DNA of 64,000 nt. Origin: Sphingobacterium sp. ML3W (GTDB lineage: Bacteria; Bacteroidota; Bacteroidia; Sphingobacteriales; Sphingobacteriaceae). This document shows positions 36,694 to 44,717 of the stretch, piece by piece (position 1 is the stretch's first letter; every line of letters starts with the position of its first letter). The stretch spans positions 1,922,001 to 1,986,000 of the forward strand of contig NZ_CP009278.1 of assembly GCF_000747525.1 (NCBI RefSeq), read 5' to 3'. The notes under the pieces were generated by a model. That model saw only the letters and a list, made by a program, of their open reading frames with translations. It had not been told where the DNA came from and made no database searches. The translations under genes and the position numbers were made by a program.

Positions 36694-38412
36694 TTATGCG
36701 AACCAAGCAAGGACTTCATCCATTGTTGGCATAGCGATATCTAATTTCATTTTTTTCCGCATTCCTCCTAAGTCATTGAATACTTTATTAGGGTTAGCAT
36801 CTTTTAGTTCTGGAATAGTATGGAACCCCATTTTTTGTAAAACAGGAACCCATTCTTCAGGAATACCCAGTGCAACATAATCTTCTGTTGATGCTACTGT
36901 TATTACCTTCTCAGGGCGCATTTGAGGGAAAAATAATACTTCTTGAATAGAAGGATTATTTGTTAAGAACATAATTAAACGGTCCATTCCGATGCCTAAA
37001 CCGGAGGTAGGAGGCATACCATATTCTAATGCGCGTAAAAAATCTTGGTCGATAAACATTGCCTCATCGTCACCACGAGCTGAAAGTGCCATTTGCGATT
37101 CAAAGCGTTCACGTTGATCAATAGGGTCATTCAGTTCTGAATATGCATTTGCAATTTCTTTACCACAAACCATTAATTCAAAACGTTCTGTAATCTCAGG
37201 ATTATCGCGGTGCTTTTTAGTCAGCGGCGACATTTCTTTTGGGTAATCGGTAATGAATGTTGGTTGTATGTAGTTTCCTTCACATTTTTCACCAAAAATT
37301 TCATCAATTAACTTACCCTTACCCATCGTTGCATTAACTGGAATTCCCATTCCTTTAGCTGCTTCGAAGATTTCTTGTTCAGATTTCCCAGTGATATCAA
37401 AACCCGTGAATTCTTTAATCGAATCGGCCATTGTGATTCTTTTGTACGGAGCACGGAAATCTATTTCATGTTCGCCAAATGTCGTTTTTGTAGATCCGTT
37501 TACAGCAATCGCACAATGTTCTAGCAATTGTTCTGTGAATTTCATCATCCAGTTGTAGTCTTTATAAGCTACATAGATTTCCATTGCTGTAAATTCTGGA
37601 TTATGCGTGCGGTCCATACCTTCATTTCTGAAGTTTTTTGAAAACTCATAAACACCATCAAAACCACCCACAATTAAGCGTTTTAGATATAGCTCATTTG
37701 CGATACGCAAATATAAAGGCATATCCAAAGCATTGTGATGTGTTATAAATGGACTAGCTGCAGCACCACCTGGTATGGACTGTAATACCGGAGTTTCAAC
37801 TTCCATGTATCCTGCGTCGTTAAAATAATTACGCATGGCTGTAAACAACTTCGTCCTTTTGATGAAGGTGTCTTTGATTTTTGGATTAACCACTAAATCG
37901 ACATAACGCATTCTGTAACGTAATTCGGGATCCGTAAATGCATCATATGTTTTTCCATCAGCAATTTTAACAATTGGAAGGGGACGTAGTGACTTTGCTA
38001 ATACTGTGAGTTTTTCAACGTGAACACAGGTTGCTTCGGTTTGTGTTGTGAAAACATAACCTTTTATTCCAACGATATCACCAATGTCTAATAATTTTTT
38101 AAAGACAATGTTGTACATTGTTTTATCTTCATCAGGGCAGATGTCATCACGTTTGATATAGGCTTGAATACGTCCAGAACTATCTTGAATTTCAAAAAAT
38201 GAGGCATTCCCCATAACACGACGACTCATGATACGTCCTGCAATGCTTATATTCTTATAGTTAAGCTTATCTCTATCGTAATTTTCTAATATATCAGCTG
38301 CATTTGCATTGATTTCAAACTCTTCAGCAGGATATGGGTCAATACCCAAATCGATAAGAGATTGCAACGCTTGTCTTCTTAATTGTTCCTGTTCGGATAA
38401 TACAGTACTCAT
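36694..38412 (-). CDS. lysS: Lysyl-tRNA synthetase, class II
   Basis: Charges tRNA-Lys. The N-terminal OB-fold anticodon-binding domain (about 55-165) is followed by the class II catalytic core: motif 2 [20 protein letters not shown] near 262 and motif 3 [14 protein letters not shown] near 470. After motif 3 there is an extra C-terminal segment of about 70 residues ([21 protein letters not shown]), which lengthens the enzyme to 572 aa; as I recall it is common in Bacteroidota lysS. It is a single gene, with a good -7 element upstream and a terminator downstream. Confidence 0.97.
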   Translation of the reverse strand: MSTVLSEQEQLRRQALQSLIDLGIDPYPAEEFEINANAADILENYDRDKLNYKNISIAGRIMSRRVMGNASFFEIQDSSGRIQAYIKRDDICPDEDKTMYNIVFKKLLDIGDIVGIKGYVFTTQTEATCVHVEKLTVLAKSLRPLPIVKIADGKTYDAFTDPELRYRMRYVDLVVNPKIKDTFIKRTKLFTAMRNYFNDAGYMEVETPVLQSIPGGAAASPFITHHNALDMPLYLRIANELYLKRLIVGGFDGVYEFSKNFRNEGMDRTHNPEFTAMEIYVAYKDYNWMMKFTEQLLEHCAIAVNGSTKTTFGEHEIDFRAPYKRITMADSIKEFTGFDITGKSEQEIFEAAKGMGIPVNATMGKGKLIDEIFGEKCEGNYIQPTFITDYPKEMSPLTKKHRDNPEITERFELMVCGKEIANAYSELNDPIDQRERFESQMALSARGDDEAMFIDQDFLRALEYGMPPTSGLGIGMDRLIMFLTNNPSIQEVLFFPQMRPEKVITVASTEDYVALGIPEEWVPVLQKMGFHTIPELKDANPNKVFNDLGGMRKKMKLDIAMPTMDEVLAWFA

Positions 38413-38442
38413 TGGTAAGGATTAAATAATATAAAAATCAAG

Positions 38443-38450
38443 CAAAAATA
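38443..38450 (-). promoter_or_regulatory. Candidate -7 element for lysS
   Basis: Minus strand TATTTTTG followed by C: exact TAnnTTTG, 31 bases before the start codon. Confidence 0.5.
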
Positions 38451-38582
38451 GCTTTTTTTTTGCATTTATGGGTGTTGGAACTGTATAATATTTGTAAAAT
38501 GATCCTGTAGCGTTTTGCTATAAGGTTTCGTTATGAAAATGTACTTAATATATAGCATGACAAAAATTAAAAGAAAGACTTT

Positions 38583-38625
38583 CCTAATCTTAGTTTAGAA
38601 AGTATTATTTTAGATGAAGATTAGG
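38583..38625. promoter_or_regulatory. Inverted repeat before the ECF sigma gene
   Basis: CCTAATCTT (38583-38591) and AAGATTAGG (38617-38625) are perfect 9-bp arms with a 25-base spacer, ending 19 bases before the sigma start. It could be an operator or a leader stem-loop. Confidence 0.4.
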
Positions 38626-38644
38626 GGTTAATACAGTCTATCGA

Positions 38645-39250
38645 GTGGGTATTATTAAAACATATTTTAAAAAACAAAAGCAACAAACACTTAAAAGTGC
38701 ACTAGAAGAATGTTTACAAAATCGTGAGCAAGGGAAAGCTTTTGTCTATAAAAAATATTATGGTTACTTGATGGCTATCATTATTCGTTATGTTAAATCT
38801 GACGTAGATGCAGAAGAATTGACAAATGAGTCATTTATTAGAATTTTCAGACGGTTGGATTCATTTAATCACTTGGTAGAGGAGGATGTTTTAGAAAAAT
38901 CTTTTCGATCATGGATTGGTAGGATTTCTGCTAATATTTCGATAGATTTTTTACGTTCAAAAAAGCATATGGCTTCTTTGGACGATGTGGACGAAAGGAG
39001 TGTGCATGTACCCATGGTGTATAATTCGAGTAATTTGGAAGTTAGCGATATCATGAAATTATTGGACTCGTTGCCAGAATTGCAACGCGTTATCTTTAAT
39101 CTATATGAAATTGAAGGATTTTCACATGACGAAATTTCAAAAAAACTGCAGATTCCAGATAGTACTTCTCGGACCTATCTTACCCGAGCAAAGCAAAAGC
39201 TACGAGTGCTTTATTTGGAACAAAATAAGATAGGACAAGAATTTAGATAA
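38645..39250 (+). CDS. ECF-type RNA polymerase sigma factor
   Basis: Alternative sigma factor of 201 aa. Region 2 (about 34-75) reads YKKYYGYLMAIIIRYV, then DAEELTNESFIRIFRRL, the -10 recognition and core-binding helix. Region 4 (about 135-190) reads LPELQRVIFNLYEIEGFSHDEISKKLQIPDSTSRTYLTRAKQKL, an HTH for the -35 element. No region 1 or 3 is present, as in ECF factors. The start is GTG (38645), chosen because no closer ATG leaves region 2 intact. The next gene begins 17 bases later and has a membrane anchor, so it is a candidate anti-sigma factor. The target genes are unknown. Confidence 0.93.
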   Translation: MGIIKTYFKKQKQQTLKSALEECLQNREQGKAFVYKKYYGYLMAIIIRYVKSDVDAEELTNESFIRIFRRLDSFNHLVEEDVLEKSFRSWIGRISANISIDFLRSKKHMASLDDVDERSVHVPMVYNSSNLEVSDIMKLLDSLPELQRVIFNLYEIEGFSHDEISKKLQIPDSTSRTYLTRAKQKLRVLYLEQNKIGQEFR

Positions 39251-39267
39251 TAAGAAGAGGTAGTAAA

Positions 39268-40686
39268 ATGGCAAAAGAAAAAAGTAAGGAATTAATAGAC
39301 AAAATTGTCGATAAAATGCAAGCTCATGAGCTTCCTTATTTAGAAGGTGCGTGGGAAAAATTTGTGTCAAATAATAATCCTCTTATCAGTAAGAAATCTT
39401 CAAATTGGAAATATTGGAGTTCAGCAGCGGCTTTATTGCTTGTATCTAGTGCTGCGTTTCTATATCTAGCTCCTAGTGGTGTTCAACAGGAGACAAGTAT
39501 TGCAGCAGGTGGTAGTAAGGAGAAGAAAGTTTCAGATGTTCGTTCGGGCTCAGAAGCAACAACAGTTGATGAGGTTGTGGCTGTAGGAAGTCAAGATAAT
39601 GATGTCTCAGAGGGCCCAATGGAAAAAAAATGGGCTAACCAGAGTCCTTTACAAATTAAACATGGTGGAGAAATACGAGATTTGTTACCTAAACAAGTTG
39701 TGTATACTCATATTGACGAGGTTGTGCCTCATATGGGAGTTGTAGATGCGCAGTCCGTATTTATTGATATACCATTGGTTGCAAAGGATAAATTCAGTGA
39801 CAACCGTTTTGTCACAAATGAAGGTGCTCAGATCGAGAGGAAAGTCGATCTCTCTGTTGATTCAAAGGAGAAACTGAAGGATAGTCGTTTTGTTACAAAT
39901 GAACGTGTGAACAATGAGAAGAGGGCTGATGTGTCTGTTGGTGAAAAGTTGGAACGACTTGGTACATTGTTTCCGTCAAATTCGCAAACGCATGATTTTG
40001 CGTCAGCTTTGAAGAAATGGGAAATTGGTGCTTTTGTATCGCCAACTTCAACCGTTGATGAAATAAGTTTAGGTGGAGGTTTAAGTTTAGCTTATCAATT
40101 AACGGATAAAATAAGTGTTCGATCTGGTGTTTCAATGCAAAGTTATGGAGCGGGGGCTGATAGACAACGTAATCCAGGTGCCGTAATGTCAGCAAGTATG
40201 GCTTATAACGATGCTTTAGCACAAAATATGCCTATCAAAGGAAATAATGGGTCGATGCTTCTGACGAAACAAGATGTTGGCGCTGATTTAAGTGCTGTGA
40301 ACAATAAACTCTTAACGATTGATATACCAGTTGATGTTCGTTATCATGTTAGTAAATCATTTTATACCTCGATAGGTGTTTCTTATGTTGGAGTATTAGA
40401 CCAAACTCAAGATAATTATTTTGTGAATGGTATAAATGAAAATACAGCAATAAATAATGGAAAGGCTGTCTCATCTCCTGAAAATATAAAACAGACATTT
40501 AAAGGAAATGCTGTTAATACAAAAGAGTTTAATGGGTTTATAAACCTCTCCATTGGAAAAAAGATGGAAGTAGGATCAAAACTATCTATAGCTGTCGAAC
40601 CCTTCGTGAAACTTCCTGTGGGAGGCCTCAAATCAACAGATCTTAATTATACCAATGGAGGATTAAAAGTGGTGACAAGCTTTTAA
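39268..40686 (+). CDS. Membrane-anchored anti-sigma-like protein with C-terminal barrel-like domain
   Basis: 472-aa partner of the ECF sigma factor. The N-terminal 45 residues are charged and would be cytosolic, in the place of an anti-sigma domain. One transmembrane helix (about 52-68, WSSAAALLLVSSAAFLYL) follows. A low-complexity linker (about 70-240) includes a tandem 27-residue repeat. The C-terminal 220 residues (KKWEIGAFVSPTSTVDE, LGGGLSLAYQLTDKISVRSGVSM, VDVRYHVSKSFYTSIGVSYVGV) look like an outer-membrane beta-barrel, and the protein ends in Phe. No signal peptide. The anti-sigma role is inference from position and topology; a barrel on an inner-membrane anchor is odd. Confidence 0.8.
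   Translation: MAKEKSKELIDKIVDKMQAHELPYLEGAWEKFVSNNNPLISKKSSNWKYWSSAAALLLVSSAAFLYLAPSGVQQETSIAAGGSKEKKVSDVRSGSEATTVDEVVAVGSQDNDVSEGPMEKKWANQSPLQIKHGGEIRDLLPKQVVYTHIDEVVPHMGVVDAQSVFIDIPLVAKDKFSDNRFVTNEGAQIERKVDLSVDSKEKLKDSRFVTNERVNNEKRADVSVGEKLERLGTLFPSNSQTHDFASALKKWEIGAFVSPTSTVDEISLGGGLSLAYQLTDKISVRSGVSMQSYGAGADRQRNPGAVMSASMAYNDALAQNMPIKGNNGSMLLTKQDVGADLSAVNNKLLTIDIPVDVRYHVSKSFYTSIGVSYVGVLDQTQDNYFVNGINENTAINNGKAVSSPENIKQTFKGNAVNTKEFNGFINLSIGKKMEVGSKLSIAVEPFVKLPVGGLKSTDLNYTNGGLKVVTSF
39784..39945 (+). repeat. Tandem 27-codon repeat in the anti-sigma-like gene
   Basis: Two adjacent 81-bp units (39784-39864 and 39865-39945) encode copies that share RFVTNE at the same offset and 13 of 27 identical residues. 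It lies in the periplasmic linker. The divergence shows the duplication is not recent. Confidence 0.75.
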
Positions 40687-41294
40687 ATTTGGTCAATACG
40701 TACAGCACCCATACCTGCAGCTATAGCTCCCTGTACTCCAGGTATACCGTCTTCATAGACTAAGCATTTGGCAGGTTCAATCTGTAATCTTTCTGCGGCT
40801 AAGATAAAAGGTTGAGGAGAAGGTTTTCCAAGAGGTGTATCTCCTGCACATACCAAAGTTTCTAATTTATCCAATACACCAAGCACCGTCAATGTAATCG
40901 TCAATGTCGATCGAGATCCACCCGAGACAGCGGCAATGCGTTTTTTTCCAATTTGAAATTTCAGATGCTCAACAACATAATCGATGGGTTGAGTTTCTTG
41001 AATGTATCGTTCTATAAAGATGGCAGATTTTCTTGTTGAAAACTCTTGCACATCGAACGCAGTATGGTAACGAATACATATTTCTTTCGCTACAGCAACG
41101 GTGGGCCAACCTGCAGTTTCGTCAATCAGGGCATCATCTAAGATGATATTGTATTCGGCAGCTGTGGCTACGTATGCCGCTTTATGAGCACTTATGTTAT
41201 TGGCTAAAGTTCCATCAACATCAAATAATAAGGCGTCGTATGGTTCAGCTATTTCGTTGAGTTTATTAAATTTCTCTAATGATTCAGGTGACAT
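40683..41294 (-). CDS. HAD-family hydrolase (phosphatase/phosphoglucomutase-like)
   Basis: 203-aa haloacid dehalogenase-type phosphohydrolase. Motif I is LLFDVDGTLANN (nucleophile Asp near residue 25, with the general-acid Asp two residues on), motif II is AVSGGSRSTL, and motif III/IV are KPSPQPFILAAERL and VYEDGIPGVQGAIAAGM. The cap domain is of the alpha-helical type seen in beta-phosphoglucomutase and phosphoglycolate phosphatase. The substrate is not predictable. It is convergent with the anti-sigma-like gene (the stop codons overlap) and follows the proline dehydrogenase on the minus strand, with a terminator in between. Confidence 0.9.
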   Translation of the reverse strand: MSPESLEKFNKLNEIAEPYDALLFDVDGTLANNISAHKAAYVATAAEYNIILDDALIDETAGWPTVAVAKEICIRYHTAFDVQEFSTRKSAIFIERYIQETQPIDYVVEHLKFQIGKKRIAAVSGGSRSTLTITLTVLGVLDKLETLVCAGDTPLGKPSPQPFILAAERLQIEPAKCLVYEDGIPGVQGAIAAGMGAVRIDQI

Positions 41295-41314
41295 ATCTAA
41301 ATTTTGGAATAATA

Positions 41315-41322
41315 CAAATTTA
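41315..41322 (-). promoter_or_regulatory. Candidate -7 element for the HAD gene
   Basis: Minus strand TAAATTTG, exact TAnnTTTG, 21 bases before the HAD start. It directly follows the T-run of the proline dehydrogenase terminator. Confidence 0.45.
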
Positions 41323-41351
41323 CAAAAAAAGCTAGTCTTAATGACTAGCTT
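41323..41351 (-). terminator. Terminator overlapping the proline dehydrogenase stop
   Basis: Minus strand AAGCTAGTC/GACTAGCTT (arms 41329-41337 and 41343-41351) around a 5-base loop, then a T-run. The loop contains the TAA stop of the proline dehydrogenase gene, so the hairpin's first arm is coding. Confidence 0.8.
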
Positions 41352-42534
41352 TTCTTCTTCTTTGTTTTTCTTTGATGATTAAGCTGAGTTCTCGCCCAGT
41401 TTGACCAGATACTGAAGTATTTTCTTGCGCTCGGCGGAATAAATAAGGCATTACTGCTTTAATAGGTCCATAAGGCATATATTTAGCAACATTATAGTTC
41501 GATTCAGAAAGATTGAATGTCAAATTGTCTGACATTCCTAACAATTGAGCAAAGAAGATACGATCACTTTTATGATCAATTCCGCGTCTTTCTAGCTCGT
41601 TTGCTAATAAGAGACTACTGGCCTCATTATGTGTCCCAGCCATAACCCCAAATCGGTCAATATGATCAAGGATGAAATGTATGGCCGCATCATAGTCCGT
41701 ATCCGTTGCTTCTTTTGTCGGTTGAATAGGAGATGGGTATCCTTTTTCTGCTGCCCTTTGTCTTTCGATTTCCATGTACGCACCACGGACTATTTTGGCG
41801 CCTAAGAAGAAGTTTTGTGTTTTGGCATAATCAAAATCTGCTTTTAAAGAAGCTAGCTTGTCATGTCTATACAGTTGATAGGTATTATATACAATTGGTT
41901 GTTCTTTATTGTATTTTTCCATCATCTCACGTGCAATATCGTCTATAGCATCTTGAATCCAAGAATGTTCAGCATCAATGAGTACCTTAACATTAGCCTC
42001 ATAACAAGCTTTACAGATCTGATCACAGCGATCGTACATTCTGTCATATTCAGCTTGCTCCGACTCGCTTAACGGTTCATTTGCATTCACTTTTTCAAAT
42101 AATTCGAAGCGACCTAATCCTGTTGGTTTGAAAACTGAAAAAGGAATATATTTATTCGTTTTTGCTGCTACTACAGTACGTAATGTTTCTTTAAAAGTAG
42201 CATCAAAAGCGGCTTCAGTATCTTCACCTTCCACAGAGTAATCTAAGATTGTCCCAACATTATTTTGACCTAAATGATTGATTGCAGATGTGCAGCCTTC
42301 GATGGTTTCACCTCCGCAAAATTGTTTGAAGATTGTAGATTTTATGATTCCCTGAATAGGCAATCCAATATTTAGCGCAAAATTAGCAATAGGAGGTCCT
42401 ACCTTTACTAGAAAGTTGCTTGCTATTACTTTGTAAAGTAAATAAGCACGATCTAAATCTTTATTGGTTTTACTTTTGAATGCAATTTCTGTATTATCAA
42501 AAGAAAGTTTTCTGGGTTCTGCAATCTGTGTCAT
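41338..42534 (-). CDS. Proline dehydrogenase
   Basis: FAD-dependent enzyme that oxidises proline to pyrroline-5-carboxylate and feeds electrons to quinone; the barrel fold is the monofunctional PRODH type. Motifs: GTILDYSVEGEDTE near 93, VKVLIDAEHSWIQDAID near 205, LGAKIVRGAYMEIERQRA near 248 with the substrate-binding region, and NLSESNYNVAKYMPYGP near the end, with the RRAQEN arginines (YLFRRAQENTS). At 398 aa it resembles the eukaryotic/Bacteroidota PRODH form rather than PutA. The P5C dehydrogenase gene is not adjacent. It is divergent from the S4 gene. Confidence 0.93.
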   Translation of the reverse strand: MTQIAEPRKLSFDNTEIAFKSKTNKDLDRAYLLYKVIASNFLVKVGPPIANFALNIGLPIQGIIKSTIFKQFCGGETIEGCTSAINHLGQNNVGTILDYSVEGEDTEAAFDATFKETLRTVVAAKTNKYIPFSVFKPTGLGRFELFEKVNANEPLSESEQAEYDRMYDRCDQICKACYEANVKVLIDAEHSWIQDAIDDIAREMMEKYNKEQPIVYNTYQLYRHDKLASLKADFDYAKTQNFFLGAKIVRGAYMEIERQRAAEKGYPSPIQPTKEATDTDYDAAIHFILDHIDRFGVMAGTHNEASSLLLANELERRGIDHKSDRIFFAQLLGMSDNLTFNLSESNYNVAKYMPYGPIKAVMPYLFRRAQENTSVSGQTGRELSLIIKEKQRRRKASH

Positions 42535-42553
42535 TATTTTAATCTAATCCACA

Positions 42554-42561
42554 CAAATGTA
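42554..42561 (-). promoter_or_regulatory. Candidate -7 element for proline dehydrogenase
   Basis: Minus strand TACATTTG, exact TAnnTTTG, 20 bases before the start codon. Confidence 0.5.
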
Positions 42562-42615
42562 GCAAATTCAAAAATATTACCACTTATTGATTAGGAGATT
42601 CCTGAAATATTAACT

Positions 42616-42623
42616 TATTTTTG
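42616..42623 (+). promoter_or_regulatory. Candidate -7 element for the S4 gene
   Basis: TATTTTTG followed by C, exact TAnnTTTG, only 5 bases before the ATG at 42628. If it is used, the transcript would have little or no leader. Confidence 0.45.
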
Positions 42624-42627
42624 CCTT

Positions 42628-42834
42628 ATGCAAACATTCAAAATCGAGGGAGAATACATTCAATTAATTCAATTACTTAAAGCTTTAAATTGGGTAGAGC
42701 ATGGTGCTATGGCTCAGTTAGTTGTTACTGAAGGTATGGTGACTATTAACGGTCAGGTGGATTATCGTAAAAGACTAAAAATTAGACCCAATGATGTGGT
42801 CGAGTTTGAGGGGCAACAAGTAAAATTGGTATAA
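42628..42834 (+). CDS. Small S4-domain RNA-binding protein (YbcJ-like)
   Basis: 68-aa protein made of one S4 RNA-binding domain of the YbcJ type: FKIEGEYIQLIQLLKALNWVEHGAMAQLVVTEG, then VTINGQVDYRKRLKIRPNDVVEFEGQ. The domain binds structured RNA, and small members occur near ribosome or translation genes. Here it precedes aroB by 48 bases on the same strand, so they may be read together. The target RNA is unknown. Confidence 0.88.
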   Translation: MQTFKIEGEYIQLIQLLKALNWVEHGAMAQLVVTEGMVTINGQVDYRKRLKIRPNDVVEFEGQQVKLV

Positions 42835-42882
42835 TATTTAACAAAATTTGTTTATAAAAAACATCAACTGATCATAACAGAA

Positions 42883-43947
42883 ATGCAATATATCGAAAGT
42901 TTAGGCTATCAAGTAGTCTTTGATGACTCACTGCAGTCTCTAAAAACCTTTATACAAAAACGTAATTATTCTAAGATTTTTGTCTTAGTTGACCGAAATA
43001 CGAATGACCACTGTATGCCCATTTTACAGCCTATTTTGGCCGAGCTCGGAAACTATGATGTAATTGAAGTCGATCCTGGGGAAGAGAATAAAAATATTGA
43101 TTTCTGTATTGGAGTATGGAAAACGATGCTTGACTTTGGTGCAGATAGACATAGTCTCTTAATTAATTTAGGTGGCGGTGTTGTAACCGATATGGGCGGA
43201 TTTGCCGCTTCAACTTTTAAGAGAGGTATTGATTTTATTCAGATTCCAACGACATTGTTATCTCAAGTAGATGCATCTGTAGGCGGTAAGACAGGAATCG
43301 ATTTAGATAATTATAAAAATATCATCGGTACATTTACGCAGCCACAAGCCGTGTATATATCTAGTGTGTTTTTGAAAACATTGGAAAGAAGACAGTTAGT
43401 TTCGGGGTTTGCAGAGGTCATTAAACACGGCTTGATTTTCGATGTAGCTTATTATAATAAGGTGAAAAACCTAGATGTTACAGCTATTACTACTGAACAT
43501 GTTAGACAGTCTGTGGGTGTTAAGAATAGTGTTATAACACAGGATCCGACTGAAAAGGGATTACGCAAAATATTGAATTTTGGACATACGATTGGGCATG
43601 CAATAGAAGGATATTCACTGGTGCATGATGAAAATTCTTTATTACATGGTGAAGCCATTGCTGTTGGTATGATCTGTGAAGGCTATCTCTCTCATAAATT
43701 GAATGGACTTTCGATTGAAGAGTTGGATGATCTAATAGCAACGTTTAGAAAGAACTTTACGGATTATAAATTTGATGATTCTATTGACCATGAGCTTCTT
43801 AGTTTGATGAATAATGATAAGAAAAATCATTCTAATCAGATCGGTTTCGCTTTGTTAAATAAAATTGGTTCTTGTGATTATGATATTTTTGTTACTGAGG
43901 ATTTAATTATTGAAAGTTTAGATTTTTACCGTAATTTAATTGCCTAA
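42883..43947 (+). CDS. aroB: 3-dehydroquinate synthase
   Basis: Second step of the shikimate pathway; uses NAD and a divalent metal to convert DAHP to 3-dehydroquinate. Blocks: VDPGEENKNID, LGGGVVTDMGGFAASTFKRGIDFIQIPTTLLSQVDASVGGKTG, EVIKHGLI (metal Glu), KILNFGHTIGHAIEGYS (metal His), and LLHGEAIAVGM (third ligand). At 354 aa it is of usual length. It lies downstream of the S4 gene and just upstream (11 bases) of the ThuA gene. Cytosolic. The product feeds aromatic amino acid and folate synthesis. Confidence 0.96.
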   Translation: MQYIESLGYQVVFDDSLQSLKTFIQKRNYSKIFVLVDRNTNDHCMPILQPILAELGNYDVIEVDPGEENKNIDFCIGVWKTMLDFGADRHSLLINLGGGVVTDMGGFAASTFKRGIDFIQIPTTLLSQVDASVGGKTGIDLDNYKNIIGTFTQPQAVYISSVFLKTLERRQLVSGFAEVIKHGLIFDVAYYNKVKNLDVTAITTEHVRQSVGVKNSVITQDPTEKGLRKILNFGHTIGHAIEGYSLVHDENSLLHGEAIAVGMICEGYLSHKLNGLSIEELDDLIATFRKNFTDYKFDDSIDHELLSLMNNDKKNHSNQIGFALLNKIGSCDYDIFVTEDLIIESLDFYRNLIA

Positions 43948-43958
43948 ACCTAAACAAT

Positions 43959-44681
43959 ATGATAGGCAACATTTTTAAAAGAGTAACACTCTTGTTCACT
44001 ATTTTCTTTGTCACACAATTGAGTGCGCAGGAAAGAGTCTTGATTTTTTCAAAAACTACTGGATTTAGACATGAAAGTATTGAACATGGCGTCGAAGTGG
44101 TAAAACATATTTTATCTTCCAATATGATGCGAGGAGATCATTCTGAAGATAGTCGATTGTTTACAGATTCCATTCTTTCTAAATATGATGCAATCGTTTT
44201 TTTAAGTACAACAGGTGATATTCTTGATGATAGTCAAAAAGCTGCATTTGTTCGCTTTATCCAGTCGGGGAAAGGTTTTGTAGGTATTCATGCCGCAAGT
44301 GATACAGAATTTAATTGGCCTTGGTATGGGCAACTTGTGGGTGGATATTTCTCATCTCATCCGGCAGTCCAGGAAGCTAAAATAGAAGTTAAAAACCGTA
44401 AGCATCTTGCTACAAAGCATTTGCCGAAAGTTTGGTTTCATCGCGACGAATGGTATGATTTTAAATCTGTGAAAGAGGGCCTTCACATTTTAATGGATTT
44501 AGATGAAACAAGTTATGAAGGTGGAAAAATGGGTAAATTTCATCCAATTGCTTGGTATCATGAATTTGATGGCGGACGTTCATTTTACACCGGTTTAGGA
44601 CACACCTTAGAGGCATTTGATAGTGAAAAATTTCAAAAACATATTTTAGGAGGCATTCGATATGTCTTGAAAAAGAAATAG
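43959..44681 (+). CDS. Exported ThuA-domain protein
   Basis: 240-aa protein with a signal peptide (FKRVTLLFTIFFVTQLSAQ), then the ThuA domain: RVLIFSKTTGFRHESIEHGV, YDAIVFLSTTGDILDDSQKAAFVRF, GKGFVGIHAASDTEFNWPWYGQLVGGYFSSHP and GRSFYTGLGHTLEAF. ThuA is a glutamine-amidotransferase-like fold, named for trehalose utilisation, with metal-binding histidines; its precise reaction is not settled. It is probably periplasmic and read from the aroB message. Confidence 0.9.
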   Translation: MIGNIFKRVTLLFTIFFVTQLSAQERVLIFSKTTGFRHESIEHGVEVVKHILSSNMMRGDHSEDSRLFTDSILSKYDAIVFLSTTGDILDDSQKAAFVRFIQSGKGFVGIHAASDTEFNWPWYGQLVGGYFSSHPAVQEAKIEVKNRKHLATKHLPKVWFHRDEWYDFKSVKEGLHILMDLDETSYEGGKMGKFHPIAWYHEFDGGRSFYTGLGHTLEAFDSEKFQKHILGGIRYVLKKK

Positions 44682-44685
44682 TAAT

Positions 44686-44713
44686 AGGTCAGCCTAATTC
44701 AGGCTGACCTATT
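44686..44713. terminator. Hairpin between the ThuA and BtuB-like genes
   Basis: Stem AGGTCAGCCT/AGGCTGACCT (44686-44695 and 44701-44710) with a 5-base loop in a convergent gap, so it can serve both genes. The T-runs are short. Confidence 0.7.
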
Positions 44714-44717
44714 TTGC

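Noticed and set aside
39893-40222. 109-codon minus-strand frame
   Set aside because: Antisense to the anti-sigma-like gene; leucine/histidine-rich composition typical of a shadow frame.
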